Shown here one piece after another: positions 5,650 to 10,598 of a DNA stretch of 10,598 nucleotides. The notes under the pieces are model-generated. The model searched no databases. It saw only the letters and a list, made by a program, of their open reading frames with translations, and was not told the DNA's origin. Positions within the stretch are counted from its first letter, which is position 1. Every line of letters begins with the position of its first letter. A program made the translations under genes and the position numbers. Source of the stretch: Desulfobacteraceae bacterium UBA5852 (GTDB taxonomy: Bacteria > Desulfobacterota > Desulfobacteria > Desulfobacterales > UBA5852); the NCBI GenBank assembly GCA_002432195.1, contig DJGG01000028.1:4922-15519 (forward strand), written 5' to 3'.

Positions 5650-6528
5650 ATGCCGTCCGACCGCCAATCCATGCTCTGCCCCAACTGCCGCAAACTCATC
5701 AGCACCCGGGAAACGCGCTGCCCCTATTGCGGTACCCGCCGGCCGGCGTCCCTCCTCAAGTCCGGCCCCTGGGCGGCCCTGTTCTACGATGCCGACCGCC
5801 TGGTCACCCTGATCATTGCCCTCAACGTGGGTTTCTACGTCCTGTCGCTCCTGCTCAACCTGCGCGCGGCCGCCTTCGCCCTCAACCCCTTCGCCTTTCT
5901 GGCCCCGGCCAACAACAGCCTGCTGCTGCTGGGAGCCACGGGGCGCTATCCCATCGACGGGCTGCTGGTCGAGGTGACCGGCCTGGCGCCCCTGGATCAC
6001 CTGCTGCGCTGGACGACCCTCCTGTCGGCCAACTACCTCCACGGCAGTCTCCTGCACATCCTCTTCAATATGCTGGTGCTGCGGCAAATTGCCGGGCTGG
6101 CCGCACGCGAATACGGCCCCGCGCGTCTCTTCGCGATCTTCACCCTGGGGGGCGTGGCCGGCTTCCTGGTTTCCTACCTGGCGGGGGTGGGCTACACCAT
6201 CGGGGCGTCGGCGGCCGTTTGCAGCCTGGTGGGGGCCATGATCTACTTCGGCAAGAGTCGCGGTGGCGTGTACGGCAACGAGGTCTACCGCCAGATCGGC
6301 GGCTGGGCCATCGGTCTGCTCGTCATCGGCTTGCTGCCGGGGATCAACAACTGGGGGCACGGAGGGGGCTTTGCGGCCGGCCTGGCCCTGGGCTGGCTGC
6401 TGGGATACCAGGAGCGCCGGCCCGAACGTCTGGGGCACCGCCTCCTGGCCGGCGCCTGCGCCCTGGTCACCGCCGGGGTGCTCGCCTGGTCGGCCGGTTT
6501 CGCGGCCTATTTCACCTTGTGGGGCTGA
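5650..6528 (+). CDS. rhomboid-family intramembrane serine protease with N-terminal zinc ribbon
   Basis: 292 residues. The first 35 hold two CxxC knuckles, LCPNCRKLIS and RCPYCGTRR, a cytosolic zinc ribbon. Six or more hydrophobic segments follow, starting LVTLIIALNVGFYVLSLLL. The rhomboid core is clear: LHGSLLHILFNMLVL (H136 and N140, the TM2 His and oxyanion Asn), the catalytic Ser in TIGASAAV (S187, GxSx), and the catalytic His in NWGHGGGFAAG (H237). All dyad residues are present, so it should be an active protease that cleaves transmembrane substrates in the inner membrane; the substrate is unknown. The ending GFAAYFTLWG is the last membrane helix. It sits 263 bases after polA with its own ribosome site and is convergent with the rseC-like gene. 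The family call is firm. Confidence 0.93.
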   Translation: MPSDRQSMLCPNCRKLISTRETRCPYCGTRRPASLLKSGPWAALFYDADRLVTLIIALNVGFYVLSLLLNLRAAAFALNPFAFLAPANNSLLLLGATGRYPIDGLLVEVTGLAPLDHLLRWTTLLSANYLHGSLLHILFNMLVLRQIAGLAAREYGPARLFAIFTLGGVAGFLVSYLAGVGYTIGASAAVCSLVGAMIYFGKSRGGVYGNEVYRQIGGWAIGLLVIGLLPGINNWGHGGGFAAGLALGWLLGYQERRPERLGHRLLAGACALVTAGVLAWSAGFAAYFTLWG

Positions 6529-6535
6529 AACGCGG

Positions 6536-6577
6536 CGGCACGCCGGGGGGGCATCGGCGGCGTGCCGGATCCTCCGG
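6536..6577. terminator. bidirectional terminator candidate between rhomboid and rseC-like genes
   Basis: CGGCACGCCG (6536-6545) pairs with CGGCGTGCCG (6558-6567), ten pairs around a G-rich 12-base loop. A second small hairpin, CCGGA/TCCGG (6565-6569 with 6573-6577), overlaps its end. It fills the 55-base gap between two convergent stop codons (6528 and 6584). Neither side has a T-run. Confidence 0.5.
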
Positions 6578-6583
6578 TGGCCG

Positions 6584-7084
6584 TCAGGCCGGGCGCTGGC
6601 CGCCGGCGGGGGCCCGTTCGCAGAACTCCGGCGATACCGTGGCCGCCGCATTCGGGCTTTCCGGCAGCACCCGGGTGATCCGGGCCCGGTAAGCCCGGTC
6701 GGCGGCCATGCGGCGCGCCAGGAAGCGGATCAGGTACACCGCGATCCCGAAGGCCAGGAAGCCGCAAAGGGCCGATGTCGCCGACTCCCCCCAGGCGAAC
6801 ATCTGGGACAGGCGCAGACCGGCGGCGGCCCCGGCCAGCAGGGCGATGATCGGCACGACGTAGAGCAGGAAGGTGACCTTCAGGAAGGCCCGGTGGTCCA
6901 GATCCATGAGAATCCGGTCACCGGCCGCCGCACCGATCTCGTTGACCACCTCCATCTCCGCGCTCTCCCGCTGGCCGCTGCAGGAGCCGCACGAGGGGCA
7001 GCCGGCGCAGGCCTCCTGGGGCAGCGTGCGCACTCGGGCCACGCCGGCGCCGGTGCTCACCACGATTCCTCTTTCCGTAGCCAA
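6584..7084 (-). CDS. RseC-family (SoxR-reducing system) membrane protein
   Basis: 166 residues from a TTG start. It opens MATERGIVVSTGAGVARVRT, an N-terminal beta-rich RseC/MucC-type domain. A tight Cys cluster follows, CAGCPSCGSC (C26, C29, C32, C35), likely to hold an Fe-S cluster or another redox or metal site. Next are GDRILMDLDHRAFLKVTFLLY and two membrane helices (about 68-90 and 103-122). RseC proteins are small inner-membrane proteins; in E. coli RseC works with the Rsx (Rnf-type) complex to keep SoxR reduced. Here it closes an operon with a RnfB-like gene, in line with that partnership. The TTG at 7084 is chosen because GAGGAG stands 8 bases before it and family members begin with this peptide; an ATG 42 bases further upstream lacks such a site. 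A hydrophilic tail of about 40 residues has one extra Cys. Confidence 0.85.
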   Translation of the reverse strand: MATERGIVVSTGAGVARVRTLPQEACAGCPSCGSCSGQRESAEMEVVNEIGAAAGDRILMDLDHRAFLKVTFLLYVVPIIALLAGAAAGLRLSQMFAWGESATSALCGFLAFGIAVYLIRFLARRMAADRAYRARITRVLPESPNAAATVSPEFCERAPAGGQRPA

Positions 7085-7092
7085 ACCAGTGT

Positions 7093-7098
7093 CTCCTC
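7093..7098 (-). promoter_or_regulatory. strong ribosome binding site that sets the TTG start of the RseC-like gene
   Basis: On the minus strand GAGGAG lies 8 bases before the TTG at 7084. A strong site paired with a weak start codon suggests tuned translation. A GGGGCC/GGCCCC hairpin (7109-7114 with 7118-7123) lies just upstream in the mRNA. Confidence 0.75.
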
Positions 7099-7138
7099 GG
7101 ATTGCGCCGGGGCCCGCGGCCCCCACAGCCCGTCAGCG

Positions 7139-9238
7139 TCAGGCGCGGCGGCGCAAGTCTTCCCCGGCCGCGGGCGCCCCGGGATGGCGCTCGTAGCAGA
7201 TCAGGCCGCATTGCAGGCAGCGGGCCGCTTCCCGCCGGGCGGCGTCTTCCGCGAAACCGAGCTCCACCTCACCCTGGACGGCCCCCGCGGGGGCCAGGGG
7301 CATGAGCTGCCGCGGCTCCGGGGCCACATTTTCTACGGCATACACGTTCTGGATCTCGCTGGCCGGTGTCACCACGGTCGCCGGCAGGCCGGGATCGATG
7401 CCCACCAGCAGCTGGTGGACGGAGGCCGCGGCCCGCCGGCCGGCCCCGATGGCCTTGATGGCTCCGCTGAAGTCGGTGAGCTGGTCGCCGGAGGAGTAAA
7501 GCCCCGCGGCCTCGGCATGGGTGGCGGGCTTGTAGGGCAGCACCCCCACCCAGCGCCGCACTCCGTCCGGGGCCCCCGGGGGGACCGGCGCGTCGCCTTC
7601 CCGGCTGCCCGCGACAGCGGGCGCGGGCACGAAGATCATCTCCGGGAAGCGTCCGGCCGCTAGCAGCAACGTCTGGGCGGGCATTTCCACGGGCACGCGC
7701 GCATCCAGGTCCACGTAGGTGACAGCGCTCAGCCGGTCGTCCTCCCCGGCGATGCGGATCACCCCCGCGTTGAAGATGACGCGCACCCCCTCGCTGTCAA
7801 GGGCCTTGACGGCCTCGGCGCAAAGCGGTGCCGTGGCCGGGGGTTCGCGCAGCAGCACCGTCACCGACGCGGCGCCGGCCCGGCGGCACTGGGTGGCGGC
7901 CTCGGCCGCCAGCCGGCCGCCGCCCACGATGACCACTTCCGGGCCCACCACCGCCGAACCCTGGCGGGCGCTGCGCAGGAAGTCGATGAGCAGGGCGCTG
8001 CCCGGCAGGGTCTTCTCCACGCGGGTCTCGCCGCCCCGGGCCAAGCGGCTGTCCCAGCCGCCGGAGGCCAGGAACACGGCCTCGTAGCCCTCCCGCAACA
8101 GCTGGGCGACTCCCAGGTTGTGCCCCAGGACCTGCCCCGTGCGGGCCTCGACCCCCATATCCAGGATGCCCTGGATGTCCCAATCCAGCACCTCCAGGGG
8201 CAGACGGTTGCGGGCGATGGCGCTGCGCAAAAGGCCGCCCAATCGATCGCCGGCTTCGTAGACCACCGCCGCGTGCCCCAGACGGGCCGTGAAAAAGGCC
8301 GTGGAGAGCCCTTCCACACCCCCTCCCACGACGGCCACGCGCCGCCCGGTTTCCGGAGCCTTGAAGGGCAGCACCCGCTGCCCGCGTTCGCGCTCGTAAT
8401 CCGCCGCGAAGCGCTTCAGGAAATTGATGGCCACGGGCTCGTCGACGTACTGGCGGCGGCACTCCGTCTCGCAGGGCCGCGGGCAGATGCGGCCGATCAC
8501 GGTGGGGAAGGGATTGCGCTCCTTGATGACCTGCACGGCCCGCAGGTAGTCCCCCAGGGAGATCTGCCGGATGTATTCACGGATGTCGATGCCCGCCGGG
8601 CAGGCCCGCTGGCAGGGGGTGGTGCACTCGTCGGTGGTGTATTCCCGCAGGATGCGGCGGGTCACCGAGGAGAGGGTGATGATGTGCTTGGGGCAGACCC
8701 GCTCGCAGGTGCCGCAGCCCGTGCACTTGACCGGGTCCACCACCGGCAGGTTGTCCGGCCCCATGACGATGGCGTGGAAGGGGCAGGCCCGGGCGCAGGT
8801 CCCCAGCCCCAGGCAGCCGATGGAGCAGATCTTCATTCCCCCGGCCAGCACCGCGGCGGCCCGGCAGTCCCCCAGGCCGTCGTAAAGGTACTTGGGGTCC
8901 GCCTCCTGGACGCCGTAGTAGCAGCCCGGCCGGGCGATGTCCGGCTCCTTGGCTTCCACGGCGACCCCCAGGATGGCCGCAATGGACACGGCCACCTCCG
9001 GTCCGGCCGCGACACAGGAGTTGGGGGCCGTCCGGCCGGCCACGATGGCTTCGGCGTTGGCACTGCAACCCGGCAGGCCGCAGCCCCCGCAATTGGCCCC
9101 CGGCAGCGCCGCCTCGACGGCCAGGATCTTCGGGTCCACGTAGACGTAGAAGATCTTGGAGGCCGCCGCCAGCACGACCCCGACCACGATGCCGATGCCC
9201 CCCAGCAATCCCACGGCGTTATAGATGGACTGCATCAT
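7139..9238 (-). CDS. RnfB-type ferredoxin fused to a GltD-like FAD/NAD(P) oxidoreductase
   Basis: 699 residues in two parts. The RnfB part (1-190) has a membrane anchor (about 9-30), then the RnfB Fe-S domain ANCGGCGLPGCSANAEAI (C50, C53, C58, distant C75). Two [4Fe-4S] ferredoxin sites follow: CSIGCLGLGTCARACPF (C138, C142, C148, C152) and CTGCGTCERVCP (C172, C175, C178, C182). The GltD part (200-699) has its own Cys-rich region (C205, C209, C213, then CPRPCETEC), the FAD-binding VAVVGGGVEGLSTA (305-310) with E328, a second Rossmann site VIVGGGRLAAEAA (438-444), and the FAD-contacting GLYSSGDQLTDFSGAIKAIGAGRRAA. The tail carries RCLQCGLICYER. GltD-type modules move electrons between NAD(P)H, FAD and Fe-S centres; RnfB passes them to membrane partners. 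The fusion suggests direct NAD(P)H-flavin-ferredoxin transfer at the inner membrane face. The ATG at 9238 is followed by a second ATG; the upstream ribosome site is weak. It lies 28 bases after the NuoF-like stop, so it is co-transcribed. Confidence 0.9.
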   Translation of the reverse strand: MMQSIYNAVGLLGGIGIVVGVVLAAASKIFYVYVDPKILAVEAALPGANCGGCGLPGCSANAEAIVAGRTAPNSCVAAGPEVAVSIAAILGVAVEAKEPDIARPGCYYGVQEADPKYLYDGLGDCRAAAVLAGGMKICSIGCLGLGTCARACPFHAIVMGPDNLPVVDPVKCTGCGTCERVCPKHIITLSSVTRRILREYTTDECTTPCQRACPAGIDIREYIRQISLGDYLRAVQVIKERNPFPTVIGRICPRPCETECRRQYVDEPVAINFLKRFAADYERERGQRVLPFKAPETGRRVAVVGGGVEGLSTAFFTARLGHAAVVYEAGDRLGGLLRSAIARNRLPLEVLDWDIQGILDMGVEARTGQVLGHNLGVAQLLREGYEAVFLASGGWDSRLARGGETRVEKTLPGSALLIDFLRSARQGSAVVGPEVVIVGGGRLAAEAATQCRRAGAASVTVLLREPPATAPLCAEAVKALDSEGVRVIFNAGVIRIAGEDDRLSAVTYVDLDARVPVEMPAQTLLLAAGRFPEMIFVPAPAVAGSREGDAPVPPGAPDGVRRWVGVLPYKPATHAEAAGLYSSGDQLTDFSGAIKAIGAGRRAAASVHQLLVGIDPGLPATVVTPASEIQNVYAVENVAPEPRQLMPLAPAGAVQGEVELGFAEDAARREAARCLQCGLICYERHPGAPAAGEDLRRRA

Positions 9239-9266
9239 CAGGAACCCCCCGTTCGCCCAGCCCGGC

Positions 9267-10598
9267 CTACATGATGGCGCCGAACTTGCACTTGTCGTAG
9301 CAGGTCAGGCATTGGATGCACTTTTCCTTGACGATCCGGGCCGTCTGCTTTTTCTCCCACACGATGGCCTCCGACGGGCAGGACCGGTAGCAGAGGCCGC
9401 ACTTGGTGCAGAGCTCCGCGTCCACCTCGAACTTCAGCAGCTTGACGCAGCGCTTGGCCGGGCAGCGGTGCTCGAGGATATGGGCGTCGTACTCGTGCCG
9501 GAAATAACGCAGGGTGGAGAGCACCGGGTTGGGGCCGGTCTGCCCCAGCCCGCAGAGGGCGGTCTCCTTGATGACCTTGGAGAGCGTTTCCAGCTCCTCC
9601 AGGTCCCGGGGCTCTCCCCGTCCGTCGCAGATCTTCTCCAGGATCTCCAGCAGGCGCCGGGTGCCCTCCCGGCAGGGCGTGCACTTGCCGCAGGACTCGT
9701 CCTGGATGAAATCCATGAAGAAGCGCGCCATGTCCACCATGCAGGTCTGATCGTCCATGACGATCATGCCGCCGGAGCCCATCATCGATCCGACTTCGGT
9801 GAGTTTGTCGAAATCGACCGGCAGGTCGAGCAGCCTTTCGGGAATGCAGCCGCCGGAGGGGCCGCCGGTCTGGACGGCCTTGAACTTGCGGCCGTTGGGA
9901 ATGCCGCCGCCCATGTCATAGACGATTTCGCGCAGCGTGATGCCCATCGGGACTTCAACAAGTCCGGTGTTGTTGATCTTTCCGACCAGTGAAAAGATCT
10001 TGGTGCCTTTCGAGCCTTCCGTTCCGACGGACGCGTAGGTTTCGGCGCCCTGATTGATGATGATGGGCACGTTTGCCCAGGTTTCAACGTTGTTGAGGCA
10101 GGTGGGCTTGTCCCACAGGCCTTTTTCCACGGCGTGGATGTACTTGGCCCGCGGCTCGCCCGCGCGGCCTTCGATGGAGGCGAACAAGGCGGACGATTCA
10201 CCGCAGACAAACGCTCCGCCGCCCTTGTTGATGTGGATGTCAAAGGAGAAATCCGTTCCCAGAATGTTTTTGCCCAAAAGGCCGGCTTCCTTGGCGGCGG
10301 CGATGGCCAGGGTGAGGTGCAGCACCGCCAGGGGATATTCGTTGCGCACGTAGATATACCCTTCGGACGCGCCGATGGCGTAAGCGCCGATGATCATGCC
10401 CTCGAGAACGCTGTGCGGATTGCCTTCCATCAGGCTGCGGTCCATGAACGCGCCGGGATCGCCTTCGTCGCCGTTGCCGATGACGTATTTCGGCGCGCCG
10501 TGCGCCCGGCGGCAGCTTTCCCATTTGACGCCGGCCGGAAATCCTCCTCCGCCCCGTCCGCGGAGCCCCGCTTTTTTCACTTCATCGATCACGCCTTC
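9267..10598 (-). CDS. NuoF/HndC-like NADH-binding iron-sulfur flavoprotein subunit (5' end outside window)
   Basis: The visible 443 codons run off the right edge; the GTG at 10592 is an internal Val (EGVIDEVKKAGLRGRGG), so the true start lies outside. Domains in order: FMN/NADH-binding core with LRGRGGGGFPAGVKW, NGDEGDPGAFMDR and GGGAFVCGESSAL; SLBB-like domain near VPMGITLREIVYDMGGG; the N3-type [4Fe-4S] site ESCGKCTPCREGT with the distal Cys in ALCGLGQTGPNP; and a C-terminal two-cluster ferredoxin, CTKCGLCYRSCP (about 9378-9410) and CIQCLTCYDKC (about 9281-9320). This layout matches HndC/HydB/HymB of NAD(P)-linked hydrogenases and formate dehydrogenases better than plain NuoF, which lacks the ferredoxin tail. 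It oxidises or reduces NAD(H) via FMN and Fe-S centres in the cytoplasm. It leads the operon with the RnfB-GltD fusion. A NuoE-like partner may lie beyond the edge. Codon use changes inside the gene near 9785. Confidence 0.93.
   Translation of the reverse strand, partial: EGVIDEVKKAGLRGRGGGGFPAGVKWESCRRAHGAPKYVIGNGDEGDPGAFMDRSLMEGNPHSVLEGMIIGAYAIGASEGYIYVRNEYPLAVLHLTLAIAAAKEAGLLGKNILGTDFSFDIHINKGGGAFVCGESSALFASIEGRAGEPRAKYIHAVEKGLWDKPTCLNNVETWANVPIIINQGAETYASVGTEGSKGTKIFSLVGKINNTGLVEVPMGITLREIVYDMGGGIPNGRKFKAVQTGGPSGGCIPERLLDLPVDFDKLTEVGSMMGSGGMIVMDDQTCMVDMARFFMDFIQDESCGKCTPCREGTRRLLEILEKICDGRGEPRDLEELETLSKVIKETALCGLGQTGPNPVLSTLRYFRHEYDAHILEHRCPAKRCVKLLKFEVDAELCTKCGLCYRSCPSEAIVWEKKQTARIVKEKCIQCLTCYDKCKFGAIM

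Noticed and set aside
5453..5812. Small plus-strand frame of 119 codons between polA and the rhomboid gene
   Set aside because: It overlaps the rhomboid gene in another phase and has no ribosome site and no recognisable domain.
5437..6651. Minus-strand open frame of 404 codons over the rhomboid gene
   Set aside because: It is Gln/Gly/Arg-rich and without family motifs; the opposite strand encodes a clear rhomboid with its catalytic residues.
8120..9274. Plus-strand frame of 384 codons opposite the RnfB-GltD gene
   Set aside because: It is the antisense shadow of a certain gene; His/Gly/Gln-rich with no motif.

Overview
The window is about 10.6 kb of GC-rich bacterial DNA, densely coding. 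It has no rRNA, no tRNA and no recognisable transposase. The gene content suggests an anaerobic or redox-versatile bacterium of the Desulfobacterota (Deltaproteobacteria) type: a RnfB-like ferredoxin fused to a GltD-like flavoprotein, a HndC/NuoF-like NADH dehydrogenase subunit, a RseC-family protein, and what looks like a selenocysteine codon in a DUF1573 protein. The lineage is an inference from this content; nothing in the window proves it.

Left part (1-2079, plus strand): the 3' end of priA (replication restart helicase); a secreted DUF1573 protein (677-1411) whose frame is interrupted only by one TGA, exactly where the family has the first Cys of its Cys-Gly-Cys motif; and a HAD-family phosphatase-like gene. 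The TGA is followed at once by a foldable stem-loop, so the best reading is a selenoprotein (U-G-C motif) with a bacterial SECIS element.

Middle (2080-5650): a small Cys-rich zinc-ribbon-like gene on the minus strand, then a gene-free stretch of about 380 bases before polA. That stretch carries a nested inverted repeat of 160 bases (2503-2662). Its outer 14-bp arms each contain a perfect DnaA-box sequence. polA (2708-5386) encodes a full-length DNA polymerase I with apparently intact 5' nuclease, 3'-5' exonuclease and polymerase motifs. It is followed by GC-rich hairpins.

Right part (5650-10598): a rhomboid-family intramembrane protease with an N-terminal zinc ribbon (plus strand) converges on a minus-strand operon. 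In transcription order the operon reads: NuoF/HndC-like NADH-binding subunit (5' end off the window), RnfB-GltD fusion (699 aa), RseC-family membrane protein. Together these suggest a membrane-anchored NAD(P)H-ferredoxin-flavin electron-transfer module rather than a canonical six-subunit Rnf complex.

The most notable observations are the putative DUF1573 selenoprotein, the nested inverted repeat with paired DnaA boxes beside polA, and the RnfB-GltD fusion operon.
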